Shown here: piece after piece, positions 34,070 to 47,063 of the stretch
Position numbering within the stretch: the stretch's first letter is position 1
Layout: every line of letters begins with the position of its first letter
NCBI GenBank assembly: GCA_963995505.1
Contig: OZ023194.1
Location: 13,326,428 to 13,390,427, forward strand
Origin: Hypericum androsaemum
Taxonomy: Eukaryota > Streptophyta > Magnoliopsida > Malpighiales > Hypericaceae
Length of the DNA stretch: 64,000 nucleotides
Reading direction: 5' to 3'
Notes under the pieces: generated by a model
Database searches by the model: none
What the model saw: the letters and a program-made list of their open reading frames with translations, nothing else
What the model was told of the DNA's origin: nothing
Program-made: the position numbers and the translations under genes

Positions 34070-34985
34070 ATACGAGATATGATACATTAGCGTTGGTATA
34101 ATCGCACCTATTTATAGGGTTCATTTGACCATCATCAATCAACATCTAGTTAATACACCAAAAGAGAAAATTAAAAGGTGTTACCCATTTCGTAGTATAG
34201 GTGGTGGTGTTAGCTCTTTGTATAGAGATTTGTAAGAGTTATACAACATTAAAAGCAGATTATACTATGTAATATATATAATTTTTACTACTATTTTTTT
34301 TATAAGTGAATTTTTATTCCATCATAAATGATTACATATATACAACATACTGTGTTAAATTATATCGTATAAAAACGAAGTTGCGATTAAAAGCCTCATC
34401 AAAACCTCATCTAGATAAAATCGGTGAAAATTCAGTTAGATTTTACTACTACTTAACTGTATTTCAATTGATTTTTTTTTGAGGGAATACTGTATTTCAA
34501 TTGATTGGCATCAAAACTTTGTCGCACATGAGATTTAATTGTTGGCTAACTTAAATCTTCGATTGGTTGCCTCTTTCTTTATTAGAAATTTGTTGTAACT
34601 GGGGCCTTTTGGTGTTTTGTTATTTGCATACATCATTGATTTTATGAGGGTTAAGATAGAGACAATTTTACAACCACTTCGCAACTTTTCAATTGAAAAT
34701 TTCATTTTTTTGACATTTCATTTTTTATTTACCTTATTTTAAATAACTCAACAACTGAATAACGTCAATTAGCTCCTGTAGATCTGGGTGATCATATACC
34801 GCGGGAGATGAATTTTTTATTTTCACTCGGTTGGTGATATTCTAATATCACGAGTCAAGTATTGTCCAATCAATATTTTCATTATTTTTTATTTTTAAAG
34901 TTTGAACTCAAAATTAGGAAAATAATGATGATTTTTTTGTCAAGCAGACAACTAGGATATGTCTGCTCCGATTATTGATTCTCCT
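34070..34985. other. 3' flank of the NAC gene; no gene
   Basis: AT-rich non-coding sequence. Probable 3' UTR for the first 200-250 bases; nothing else seen. Confidence 0.5.
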
Positions 34986-34994
34986 TTGAATTTT

Positions 34995-35976
34995 GAGAAA
35001 ATTACGCCCAGGTCCCTGTAGTTTGGCGTCCCTCCCTCTAAGGTCCATGCGTTTCTAAAATCCATGTTGACGTCCCCCAAGTTTAGTTTTAGAAACTCTC
35101 GGGTCCCTCGCTGAAGTCATGAATCTTTTTTTCATTTTTTTGTCATGAAAATTACTTAAAAATCCTTGCAGTAAATTAATAAAAAATACTTTCTCGCAAC
35201 TAAACCGGAGAAGAAGATGAAGGTCCCCAGTGAAGCTTTCCAGGTCACCGGCGAAGAAGAAGATGGGACCGCGCCCGTCGCTGAAGAACGACGAGATCTA
35301 GCTCCGCCTCAATCCGTGAAGCAACGACAGAGGACCCGACCCAAATCCAGAGATCCAGCTCCGTCTTAACTCCACCTCAATCCGTGAAGCAACGACGGAG
35401 GACCCGACCCAAATCCAAAAATCCTGTCATCCCCTCTCGTCGGCGTCTCCCTATCTGGTCAGAGACCACCACCACGGTCGAGATCTCTTGATCTCGGGGG
35501 ACGACGGGCTTGCTTTGTAGCTTTGAGGCTCCTACGGCGTGTCCATGGTCGGGTCGTGTTCATGGTCAGGGACAACAGAATTTCTGGATTTGGGTCGGGT
35601 CGTGTCTAAAGAGGTCATCAGAGTCACGTGGTCTAACCGGTTGAGCTCCTACGGCGTAAACTTCGGCTGGGCTCCTACGACTGGGTTCTATGGCTGGACT
35701 TCGGCTGGGCTCCTAGGGCTGGACTTCGGCTGGGTTCCTACGGCGTGGACTTGGACCTCGTCGGCGGTTTCTCCGACGAGGAGGACAAACAAAGAAGAAG
35801 AATAGAGGGTATTATTGTCTTGTAAAGATAAATTAATAATAAACCGGCCGATGATGTCAGCGAGGGACCCGAAAATTTCTAAAACCAAACTTGGGGGATG
35901 TTAGCATGGATTTTAGAAACCCAGGGACCCTAGATGGAAGGAGGCCAAACTACAGGAACCTTAGCATAATTTTCTC
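34995..35976. mobile_element. Small Mutator-like element
   Basis: About 130-bp terminal inverted repeats (gagaaaattacgcccaggtc ... ending tagcataattttctc). The 9-bp flanks ttgaatttt (34986-34994) and ttaaatttt (35977-35985) differ at one base. The GC-rich interior has an imperfect direct repeat ('cctcaatccgtgaagcaacg' at about 35308 and 35376) and short 'ggctgggctcctac' repeats, but no transposase. Confidence 0.8.
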
Positions 35977-35985
35977 TTAAATTTT

Positions 35986-38323
35986 TCGTATTTTCGTGTC
36001 AGGATAATTTTTTTCTCATTAAAAAGTTACGATCACGGTTTTAATGCCAATGATTTGACGAAGCTCACTAGGAAAAAATAAATGTAATGTTTATTGGGAA
36101 GGAAGAAAATTGGCAACTATCCAGATCCACTTCGAGAATTTTACAGTGCAGCAATCTGGCGTGTAATAAGTATAGTTTAAATGTAATCGATACAAGTATA
36201 GTTTTCAATTTCTTTGTCATGGAATCATTTTTTGAAACGCACATCCAAGATCGAAGTAAGAAATGCATCGTTACAAACGTATCAAAAAAAAATGCGACGT
36301 TACAACCAGAAAATTTGCGGCACGGGAAATGATCAAACAAAGATTCACGAACCTCCATAACTAAAGTGAAACATAAGTGGTAAGGAGTTAGGAATGTTTT
36401 ATTTTAGGTGTACTTATGGGTTACTCTTTGGTCAAGATGCCATTGTGGTGCTTTTGGTGGGAATATTTTTGCAAAATGTACATATAGTATTGCTCTGATA
36501 CGTGATTATCTAATACCTTAAGTGATGTACTACCGTGAAATTATTGAAAGAGCAATATATCTATTTTTAACGATAAAAAATTGAACGAAATCAAATTTAT
36601 CCGATGTTGAGATTACCATATCGCTGCAGCGATGAATTTTTATAATTGTGAAGAATTTATCTACTTATGTTAGTAGATATTTGGAATTTGGATCTCTAAT
36701 CTTCGACCTGCAATTAAACAATTTTTTTGTTCATCTTGATTCGAATTTAAATTATCAGAATCCGAAAGAATAAAAAAATGCTTTCCACCCTTCCTCCAAA
36801 ACCATCATCCAAATAATGCCACCTCCACCCGATCCACCAAAAAAAACCTCACCTTAGCATTCTCAACGAATCTCTCTTATACTGCACATGGAAAACGCAC
36901 ACACACCAACCGCACAATTGTTCTAATTCGCACATTTCGCACCTTAAAAATCTCAATATTCCTCCATCACAACAACAATGATTCAAATAGTAAAAATTTT
37001 GAATTTTCTTAATAAAATCTTAGGTTCAAATATTACGAGTAAAAAAATTATTATTAAAAGAATTATTTTTTCAATAAAGTTCGATAGTGTTCGACTTTAA
37101 AAATCAGTTTCGCAAAAATATATTCCTCAATCAATCTAATTTGATCACTTCCACTTTGGTCCTCCAAACCCTTAGTTTTCGTGATGGATGCATTCCGTTT
37201 TTAGATGAAACTGATGTAATATCCTCACTCACACTCCTTTCTTTCTGCCTTTAATTTGCTTGGTATATATGCATTCCATTCTGTACGCATTACGTTTGTT
37301 GTCACATGTTAAAATCCCACGTACGTACGTACAAAATTCGAGACCAACACGGCAAGATTATATTTTATAACAATTTATTTTGAAGTTAATCAAGAGGTTT
37401 TGCTAATTGTGCACAGATTAAGCCTAGTTTATGACGTAGTTTATCTCATATGGGGTTTATACTATTACATCTCATCTCAAATTTTCTAGATATACTTAAG
37501 TTTATCGATATGAGAAGTCTAATCTATTATTTATGTACCGTAATGGGGGGCAGAGCGAGCTGATAAACTGTAGGGGCAGCTCCCCCACTCAATTTTTTTA
37601 CGAAAATTTTAATTTCATTCCACGCAAAAGTCAGTTTACAAACAATAAAATTGTACTTTTTGCAAAAAAAACAATACAAAATTCATTCTCCAATACATTA
37701 TTCCAAAAAATCCTTCTGAAAAAATACATTATTGCAAAAAGTAATCAATAAAAATACTTTATACTTGTAAATTTTTTTTTGTCAATTGGGTCTTCTTCTT
37801 CCTTTTTTCAATTACTTTGTCGAGTATAGTACTTACGGTAAGATACGTATTAGTATGGGAATTTACATTTTCGTTGAGAAGGTGACTAACCAACAAACGA
37901 AATGAAATGATCATCTTTAACCAAATAACTACAACCTCGATTTCTGGCTTAATTGGTGCTATCTCGATCCTGCAGATTTATACGCATGCTTTTCCTCTCA
38001 TTCTTTTCTCTTTTTTTCTATTTATGGTTTGAGCACAGTTCCCACGCGGTGGCTTTCATCGTCCTCCATCCATAAGGAATAATGGTTATCCGGTTATTAT
38101 CCTTTTGTATATCACTATGGAAAGAAAGCTTAATGAACTGATCAACTAGTACAATATCAATTGAAGATAGGTGGTTTAAATGGAGCACTAAATTACTCGG
38201 GTTAAATTGTCGGTCCACTCTCACACCGGCAATTGCTCCCCGCCTTCTAGGCCTCGGATGTTGTATGTGGACCACTTTTTGCTTGATTTGTCTCCGAACC
38301 ACACCGTACTAGTAGGGGCTTTT
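35986..38323. other. Intergenic, AT-rich; no gene
   Basis: Nothing recognisable except retrotransposon-leader-like sequence in the last 200 bases (minus strand, next to the tandem LTRs). Confidence 0.5.
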
Positions 38324-39036
38324 TGATACCACTTGTAACGTCCCGTGACCTGACCAACTGTCTCCACAGACCAACACAAGTCTTTTCCAGCGTAATTTGT
38401 CCTCACTTACAAGCACCATGCAAAAATTTCTCATAAAGTCACCGATCTTGAAATTACTCCACGCCAACCTTGCTTAACCTTTGGAGTTATCTCATGATAT
38501 TTTCTAGAAAAGAATGTGCATATTATTGATATAGATAGTAAAATCAAGTAACTTAAATATTTTCTTAACATATATCGAACGGTGTATTACAAATACCATT
38601 GTGGGCAACAACAATATATCACGGGTCTCGTAGAGCAATTGACTTTCATGCCATGTTAGAGTCTTTGCATATGTCAAAATTACATTTGTAACGTCACGTG
38701 ACCTGACCAACTGTCTCCACTGACCAGCACAAGTCTTTTCCAGCGTAATTTGTCCTCACTTACAAGCACCATACAAAAATTTCTCATAAAGTCACCGATC
38801 CTGAAATTACTCCACGCCAACCTCGCTTAACCTTAGAGTTATCTCATGATATTTTCTAGAAAAGAATGTGCATATTATTGATATATATAGTAAAATCAAG
38901 TAACTTAAATATTTTCTTAACATATATCGAACGGTGTGTTACAAATACCTTTGTGGGCAACAACAATGTATCACGGGTCTCGTAGAGCAATTGACTTTCA
39001 TGCCATGTTAGAGTCTTTGCATATGTCAAAATTACA
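38324..39036 (-). mobile_element. Two LTRs in direct tandem with primer-binding site
   Basis: Two near-identical copies, 38334-38684 and 38687-39036, each start TGTAACGTC and end AAAATTACA, separated by only two bases. On the minus strand the inner end is followed after two bases by TGGTATCA (38324-38331), the start of an initiator-Met primer-binding site. A short leader remnant continues leftwards. No gag or pol remains. The repeats are therefore LTRs rather than an ordinary satellite. Confidence 0.7.
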
Positions 39037-41088
39037 CATTGGTAGTTGCAAAACCAGTGGACGTGTGAAAATTTTATTGCATTAAAATTTATGTTGGATA
39101 CGAAAATTCAAACATTGTATTAGAGTGAATTAATCTCTCGACCAATTGTTTTTCTCAAACAAATCATATTTCATCCTACCAAGGAAAAGTCAAAGTATGT
39201 ACAAATTTTTTTCGAGCCAGCAGAGCCGCCACACCTCATTCAAAGCATCTTCTTCGAAGATTTCAAGAATGCCTACGTAAAGCTTGTCAACTCCGGAGCC
39301 AGATGGAGAAGCCAGTGATTGCCTCATGTACTTGTATGTGGTCCCCGGGGACCAATGATGAGATCAGTATCTGGCGGGAGAGCCGAGGTCAGGCGAGGTG
39401 GGCCCTACCTCTCTAACTGTCAACACGTCATCATGTGGACTCCACCCGCGCTAATTCTCTCTTCTGACTTTGTTCCGCCATCCTTGTTCCGACACTGGGC
39501 CTGGTTGACCGCAAGGCCACTTTCAGCTGGAAGGCCCAGTAGTAACTTCCACCAATAGAATATCCACAGGTGGTAGGCACTATCGTCGTATTTACGAGCG
39601 AGTCTGTCAATATTTTTTTTTCCATTCGAAAACCAACGAGCATTGGTCGAGGGGTAAAGATTATATATTCATTTAGAAAGATATTGGGTTCAAAAATTAT
39701 GGATGTAAAAGATACTATTAAGAAAATCGTTCTCCTAAATAGGATTTGAAGGTGATCAATTCTGAATATGGAGGGAAAGTAATGTGTAGTTTTAACTAGT
39801 GTCCAGAATTAATTTGATTACGCAAAATGTGAAAGTAATTGTGTTGTTATAATTAAACTAGTTATATATGAGCTTTAGAATTCATATGAATTTGGGAATA
39901 TAATATTGGGCAAATTACCTTCAGATCCGTGGATTATAGTTTTATCACTCGCAGGTCCCTGTGTTTCGGAAATAGTGTGTGAGGTCTCTGCTTTTTAGAA
40001 AAATGTTGGTCTCGGATCCCTGGCTGACGTCAGCACTCGATTTATTATTTTTTTAATCATTAAAAGACCATTATACCCTTAGTATTCATCTTCAACCTCA
40101 CGCTCTCTCCACTTCGTCGTCCACCGCCTGTCAAAAATCAAAATTAATCATGACATCAATGGTGAGCAACCAAAATTAATCACGATATCAATTGTGAGCA
40201 ACGAAAATTAATCACGCAATCTTCAACCTTAGATTCATCTTTAACCTCATGACCATAATGAATGATAAGCAACCAAACCAAATTGAATCAAACTCAAAAA
40301 TCAATTAAACCCGACTGCGGGGAAGGGTTCTCCACGACGACGGCCTTCTTGACGGTCTGCGTCGAACAAATTCAGCCCTCAAGTGTTCCAACGAATCTCT
40401 CCTTAAGCCGAATCTCCAAGAACATCGACAACACCTCAATCCAGCCTTCTTGACGGGCAGCTTTGGGATTGGGTTTGGTCGCCGTCCTCCGTCGTCCTTT
40501 TGGTCACCGCCGCCCCTTCCCGGAGGTCGTCCCACCTACTAGATCGGATGGGAACCGACCATTTCCAAGAAACAAAAATCCCACACCACAACAGAAGCTC
40601 TACGACGACGTTCCGTTTCCGTACCTCCGTTCACCTGTTGCCGCCACAGCCACCATCAAATTTGTTTCCCGAAATTAAACAGCCCCGACCTTCTCTTCCT
40701 CCTCAACCATTGAACCCACCTGTGCCGCTCTCTTGCTACTTCCCAAAAATCAAATACCAACATCCACCGTTGTTCCCTTCACAAGAAGAACACCCAACGT
40801 CACCCACAGACTTGGGGGTTAGGGTTCCTCCTTTTCATCGATTTACAATTGAATGATTTTAGTCTAGAGATGGCCTGGGATGTGTTGGAATTATGGGCCA
40901 CCACAGTTCAACGTCTTTTTTCCTTTTTGTTTTAAATTGGAATTAGACATCAAATTGATGTACTTTTTCGCATTGTCATCCAAATAAAATACTTTGTAAT
41001 TTTTTCCAAATTTCTATTTTTTTTCTTGAAAATAATAGAGTCAAATCCCTATATAGAAACAAAAAACAGTATAAGTACAGCATAAAAA
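39037..41088. other. Intergenic; one-ended transposon remnant
   Basis: At 39908 a sequence starting gggcaaattaccttcag resembles the left arm of the 8065/8261 Mutator-like family, but no matching right arm is present, so it is a truncated copy. The segment 40310-40860 is GC-rich with several short ORFs, none with a family motif. Confidence 0.45.
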
Positions 41089-41844
41089 TAGGGAAAAGTA
41101 CACAAAAATACCATGTAGTTTCAGCGATTATCACTTGGGTACCATGTGGTTTCAAAACCGTAAAATATGTCCAACTTATTTCAATCTTTGTCACGGACCG
41201 GTCCCGAGCTCCGGTCCAATTTTGTGTGTGGAAACGGCGTCGTTTTACGGCCAATGTGGACTGCCACGTGTCTTTTTTATCCAGGTGTCAAGCCATGTGG
41301 ATTAAGTAATGGTAAAGTTCTAAAACAGACCTAGTCCTAGATTTTTTTTTATTTCGAAAACCTCCCCCTTTTAATAATATCTGTTCCAACTCTCTCTCTT
41401 CCCTCTCACACACCTTGAAGACCATTCATCTCCCCTTCTCCAAAAAAAGACCATCGCACTTCCATCTCTCTCTCTCGTTGCTTTCCTTCTCCGTCGTTCT
41501 CCCTCCCCCTCGACCTCGTTGCTCCCACTCAACGTTCCCCCTCAACAATCCCTCCTATCAGCCCTTCCGATTCTCCCTCGAAAACTGTAAGACCCAGAAA
41601 TATTTGTTAAAAAACTCTAAGACCTAGAAACATTCGCTGCGGTTACCCAGATTCGTGGTCCTTCCGATTCTCTCGTCGCACTCCTTCGTTACTTCTCCGC
41701 CAGTCGAGGTATAATGCTTCTCTCATTCTTCGTATGTTAGTTTTAGGGTTTGACTCCGAACCCTTGTTTCTGGGATTTTATCTTCGTTCTTCGTCTGTTT
41801 GCTTAGTTGCTTCTTTGGCCTTGTTCACAAGTTTCGTGTTTGTG

Positions 41845-44199
41845 ATGGCCGACGAGAGGATTCATTTGCGGTACCATTTTGGTGGAACATGGGATGAAAA
41901 TAGAGGTATGAAGTATATTGGAGGGGCTTTGTTTGAGACTGATTTTGGGTACGATGTAGACCGATTTGATTTTTGGGATGTACGTCATTTTTATTGTAAT
42001 GTTCTGGGGATGGGCGAGTGTCAGTTATGGTTTAAGATGGATGCGCTTGGTGGTGGTGATGGAGAGATTATACGGATATTTAGTGATGTTGAGATCGTGC
42101 GCATGATCGAAGTTCAAAAACTATTCCCGTTTACTGATGTTTATGGTCTGGAAGTAGCTAAAAATATAGCTAATGTTGTTGAGTTACAAAAAAGATTGGA
42201 TGATGCTATGAAAAGTGATGAAGAATTCACAAAAAATTAACAGATGCCTAATGAAGTTGAAGAAGGAAATTGGAGTGCAGATAGTGAGTCGTCTGATGAG
42301 AATAGTGAAGATGAAAATTATGTCAATGATGCTTTAGGTGATGCAATTGGAGAGGCTTTAGGTGATACAATTAGAGAAGGTACTGCTGCTATTGGAAGGG
42401 GCACTGCTGCTATTGGAGAGGCCACTGTTGATGTTGGAGAGGGTACTGCTACTGTTGGAGAGGCCACTGCTGATGTTGAAGAGGGTACTGCTGATGTTGG
42501 AAAGGTCACTGCATATATTAGAGAGGCCACTGCTGCTGTTGGAGAGGGTACTGCTGCTTTTGAAGATGACATGCCTGATCCTGTCATTTTAAGCGACACA
42601 GAGCTGCTTGAAGTCATAGATGACTCGGATGATGATGTTCATGTTAAGCACCCGTGGTTTGATGAGGATTTAGCTGAAAATGGAAAGATTGTCTTGTCTA
42701 AGGGCATGAAGTTTACGTCTATTGTAAATTTTCAGAAGGCTTTGAAGGATTGGAGCATAAAAAAAGGTTATGGTTACAAATTTAAAAAGAACAACAAAGA
42801 GAGAGTGACAGCTGTATGTACAAGTCAGTGCGGGTTCAGTGCATGCTTCTTTGATCAACGAAGAAGGTGTATTCCAGGTCAAGACGTAGAACCCAGACCA
42901 CAATTGTGTTCGAGATTGGGACAACCATCTAGTTACGTCTAGGTATGTAATCTGGTTTTAGAGTTACATGCATCTTAAGTGACAGATACGTAAGTAAAAC
43001 TTAGGCGTAAATTGATTCACTGTGAACTTATTACAGGTACTTAACTGAAAAGTTTCTTGAGGAGCTTAGGGACAACCCAAATTGGCCAGTGATAGCAATG
43101 AAACAGATATTTCAGAAGAGGTTGAATATTGTAATTACCATTCAGCAGTGTTATAGAGCAAAGAAGCAGGCATTGAAAATTATTCACGGAGAGGAGGCAG
43201 ACCAATATAAGAGACTTCGTAATTATGGAAATATGATTTTAACCACTAGCCCAGGAAGTAGCGTCAAGATAAGCACGCGACAGGGCTGTCCCGGGTATGT
43301 GAAAGAATAAAATTAAGTAGAGTTGTTACCTAAAATGGTGCCGCTGCCACTTGTTCCTCAGTTCTAATACATGTATGTTAGGTTTAGTGCGCAAAAGAGT
43401 GCATTCTTTTCAGGTCTTCGGACATTTGTGGGGTTAGATGATTGCTTTTTGAAAGGGCAATTTAGTGGTCAATTACTTTCGGCAGTAGCGAAAGATGGGA
43501 ACAAGAATCTGTATCCGTTGGCTATTGCTGTTGTTGATGCCGAAGTTAAGGCATCTTGGAGATGGTTTTTGGAAAACCTTATCAATGATTTTGGCCATCC
43601 AAGCGAATCAAAGATAGTTTTCATGTCAGACAAACAAAAGGTATTAATTGATTTGATTTAGATTAAGTTGAATTGAATAAATATGATTCTATGTTATTAA
43701 CTTGGTTAGTTTTGATGAAGGGACTTCAAGAGGCAATTAATCAACTAATGCAGGGTGTGGAGCATCGTATATGTGTCAAGCATTTATAGATGCCTGCTAT
43801 TCCAAGGAGATATATCTGAAAGTCTACTCCCATTACATTCCTGTACTGCCGAGTAAGGATGAGTGGCCGGTGACTGAAGAAGAGGATGTATACCCTCCTT
43901 TGATTCGGAAGCCAGCTGGTAGGCCAAAGAGGAAGAGAAGAAGACAGATGGGTGAAAAAGAAAGTCACTCGACTAAATTATCTCGAGCAGGAGGAGATGT
44001 GCATTGTGGCAACTGTAAGAAGACTGGCCATAACATACGTAGTTGTACAGCTGCTGTTACTGGCGAGTCACCGGCGCAAAGGAGATATAGAATCTCGAAG
44101 GAAAAGACAGTAGGTCAAGCTGAAAGCCAAGCAAAAGGTTTGACTAGTACAAGCAAAACACGTTCCAAGGTAATCTCAATTGAAGTTGTCTTATTGTGA
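41845..44199 (+). pseudogene. MULE transposase (mudrA-like), broken
   Basis: The N-terminal domain (HLRYHFGGTWDENRG, YDVDRFDFWDV) is of the type found at the start of plant MULE transposases. An in-frame stop at 42238-42240 interrupts it. An acidic linker with a 21-bp repeat follows, then the DNA-binding region (LSKGMKFTSIVNFQKALKDW ... CTSQCGF). A frameshift and a TAG lie near 42850-42900, with a spliced continuation at about 43037. Part of the MULE catalytic domain remains: FVGLDDCFLKGQFSGQLL with the first Asp and IVFMSDKQK with the second. After CVKHL (43790) a deletion joins directly to the C-terminal part (DACYSKEIYLKVYSHYIPVLP), removing the catalytic Glu and the SWIM zinc motif. The zinc knuckle CGNCKKTGHNIRSC is kept. 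Confidence 0.85.
42374..42562 (+). repeat. 21-bp coding minisatellite, nine units
   Basis: Nine head-to-tail variants of gagagggtactgctgatgtt(g) encode a seven-residue repeat of the form E-G/A-T-A-A/D-V/I-G. All units are exactly 21 bp, so the reading frame is preserved through the array. Confidence 0.9.
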
Positions 44200-44379
44200 A
44201 TATTTTCACTGCCATGACTCATACATTTTGCCTTTGTTGTAGAGAAAATAAAGGAAGACATCAACATTGGGGAGTCAGCAATTTGCCAATATGAACTGAA
44301 GCATGCTAAATGTAATAGGCAGTTTATCTTAAGCTTTTGGACATCTATATTGGTTTACGGTTTAGCTCTATGGTTTTGG

Positions 44380-44575
44380 ACAATTTGATAGTTGGGTTAT
44401 GTAATAGGCAGCTTTAGCTTTAGCCTTAATCGGCCACCTTTGGACAACTTATTCAGCCACCTTTTGGATTATGTAATAGGCAGTTGTTGCTCTAGCCTTA
44501 ATCGACCACCTTTTGGATAACTTATTCGGCCACTTTTTGGCCTATGTAATCGGCCACCTTTTGGACAAATGCAAC
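44380..44575. repeat. Degenerate repeat of 'cggccaccttttgga' units
   Basis: About three diverged copies of a 60-80 bp unit containing 'tatgtaataggcag', 'agccttaatcg' and 'ggccaccttttggac' follow the transposase remnant. Confidence 0.5.
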
Positions 44576-44670
44576 ACCTTTCAGCAACTATTTTGTGCAA
44601 TGTTCATTAAACAACATACATTACAAACATTGTTCCTTGATCAGCGACACAACATTCATTGGACAGTTTA

Positions 44671-45048
44671 TTAAACAACATACATTACAAACATGATAAT
44701 TAGAAACACACATATAAGATATCGATATATCTTGCACTTCTTCTCACTATTGCCCAATGCATTCTTCATGTCACAAAGATCTTCTTTCATCTTTTGAACT
44801 TCAGCTTCTAAATCAGCCACATTTATCGAGAGAGACAATATTTATTCTTTTTTATACTTAATGGAAGCAAAAAGTTCAGGCAATACCTCCATACCGTAGT
44901 TGCACGTAGGTGGATCGAACCCCATAAAGAAGTTGCACTTCTTTTCACCACACTCGTTATATCTACCGCAATCATAAAATCATCTTCCAATATTTTTATT
45001 TGTCCGAGCCATTTGCATGGACGACCTAACACCGCATCGACATCTCAT
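44671..45048 (-). pseudogene. GRF-type zinc finger / coiled-coil / transmembrane protein carried by the MULE
   Basis: A single minus-strand frame of 126 codons from ATG 45046-45048 to TAA 44671-44673 contains two internal stops. It starts MRCRCGV, then KNIGR, a stop, and FYDCGRYNECGEKKCNFFMG. This is a GRF zinc finger, where the family has GRRFYxC, so the stop most simply reflects CGA to TGA. Next come VADLEAEVQKMKEDLCDMKN (heptad-patterned coiled coil) and YLICVFLIIMFVMYVV (one transmembrane helix at the C-terminus). The second stop (after KYKKE) may be an intron edge. Small plant proteins with this domain order are known; their function is unknown to me. It is transcribed toward the transposase. 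Confidence 0.7.
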
Positions 45049-45693
45049 ATCACTCAATTTTTGAAATTCGAATGCCCGAGAAGAGCTGCTACTCGTGGTT
45101 TGGGGATGGGAAAGCTTGGACTTTTAAACAACTCGAATACCCGAGAAGAATCCTAATCGTACCTGCTGGAGGCTGTATGGAGAACGGATGCTTCGTACCT
45201 GCTTGGGAGCTTCGCACCTGCTTGGAAGATTGGAGAGAATGGAAATCTAGGAGTGTTTTATAGCTCGGCTTGGGAGCTTAGTATTATGGCTTGTGGAGGC
45301 TTCAATTGTCAAACCCAAGAGTGTTTTGGTGGTGGAATGTTTGGGTAATGGAGATTCGACATGAAAGAGTGGGTGGGAGGGAGTTATTTTAGGGTTAGCA
45401 TTTAGTATTATTATATAGGTTTATTTCTCCTTTGAAAAATGATAAAAATATTAGGTACTAATTTGGTAATTTACCCAATGCCACGCCATCATCGACCCAT
45501 CCAAGAAAAAGACACGTGGCAGTCCACGTTGGCCGTAAAATGACGTCATTCACACAAAAAAATCGGACCGGAGCTCGGGACCAGTCCGTGACAAAGATTG
45601 AAATAAGTTAGACCTATTTTACGGTTTTGAAACCACAGGGTACCCAAGTGATAATCGCTGAAACTACAGGGTACTTTTGTGTACTTTTTCCTA

Positions 45694-47063
45694 AAAAATA
45701 TCATGCTCATAATCCGAACTCCTACCTAGAGGGTCGTGCAACACTACATCCTGATGACTATCAATATAACTAGCTTCAGAAGAAGGAACCTAATTTCTAT
45801 TTAGATATTTCAAATGATTATTTTTAAAAGAGAGAGAATGAGAAGAGTTCAATTCCCAAATCTTCGGTCCTTTTACCTATAAAAAAATTAGTAGAATGTA
45901 TCTTATTTCTCCACAAATAAGACAGTGCAAAGTGTTACACGAAGTTGCCCAAAATGGGCAATGCCATTTTCGAACGAAATGGACAATAAATGAATTTGCT
46001 TGCGTATATTGCTCTGTCTGAAATTTTCTAAAACAGTCCAATTACTTTGCCAAGATTGTAAAGCGAACCCTTGAGATTAGACTTGCATGCACACATGTAT
46101 GGTAAAACCAGTAACACGCGTTGGCATGTCAGTCGTCCTTACCCTAACTTGCGAAGCAAGTCATATATACATTTCCCAGCCCACCAACAAATTAAAGTCA
46201 ACATAATGTCGAGGAGATTTGGATCCAAATATTGTTAACTGCACCTTCAAAGTTCACGGACGATACACTATCATTTTAAAAAAAAGTTTGACATTTTTCT
46301 ACTCTAAATATAGAAATTAGAAAAAATCAACGAACGACACACAGTCATTTGTACATGTCCGTCTCTATTCCATATTCATTGGTATGAAGAAGGATAGCTA
46401 TATATGTGCCACTTGATAATCCGGCTGGGAATTATATAGAGCAGGTTGCTCAGAAAGTTGGAGTCAAACGAGACCATAAAGAGTAACAATACTCGGATTA
46501 CAAAGAGTGATAAAACCCGACTACAATTACCATAATGCAAAACGGGACCGAACTCAATCAACGCTATCAATCAAGAACTAATCCGCTCTAAAATTTGACC
46601 GACTCTAAGTACATTTAACTTTAAATTTATCTCATGTTTGTGAGAAAATAAGATATATTTTGATATTAATATAATCAAATCACTTAAATATTTTTTTCAT
46701 ATCTTAAACAAAACTCGAGAATTTTTCGCATCCAGAGTTGTGAACCCTTCGGGGGCACGGTCCATAATGTTTCGTCCCGTTACAAGGCAACATATTCTCC
46801 AGATTGATATGCACAAAAATTAGTATCTAATGACGGTTCAGTGTTCCAATTATCCAATTCCAGTACCCGCAAGCGGGCTCCAATTCTAATATGAATCCAA
46901 TACCATGGTTCAGAAGTACAGTTCATTTAAGACATTTACCTCGACTCGACGGCACAAAACGTAAAGATGACTTGTCGGAAAGATCCAAAATTTAATTCTC
47001 GGTATGTGTAATATCTGATGACCGAGAATGATTGTGATTTCGACCAAAGACAAAAGGTCGGTC
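45694..47063. other. Intergenic; no gene
   Basis: AT-rich sequence without recognisable coding or repeat structure. Confidence 0.5.

Larger units (their letters stand above)
41089..45693. mobile_element. Autonomous-type Mutator-like element, decayed, with a second opposite-strand gene
   Basis: Terminal inverted repeats of about 184 bp (41089-41272 and 45511-45693) share 'gtttcagcgattatcacttg' and 'tggactgccacgtgtc' and their complements. Flanks ataaaaata (left) and taaaaaata (right) agree at 7 of 9 bases. Inside are a mudrA-like transposase pseudogene on the plus strand and a GRF-zinc-finger gene on the minus strand near the right end. Confidence 0.85.

Noticed and set aside
38334..39036. 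Simple satellite dimer
   Set aside because: TG...CA ends, a primer-binding-site word next to the inner edge and exactly two units fit LTRs better.
42318..42617. 99-codon minus-strand ORF rich in Ala/Ser/Val/Pro
   Set aside because: Antisense of the 21-bp coding minisatellite.
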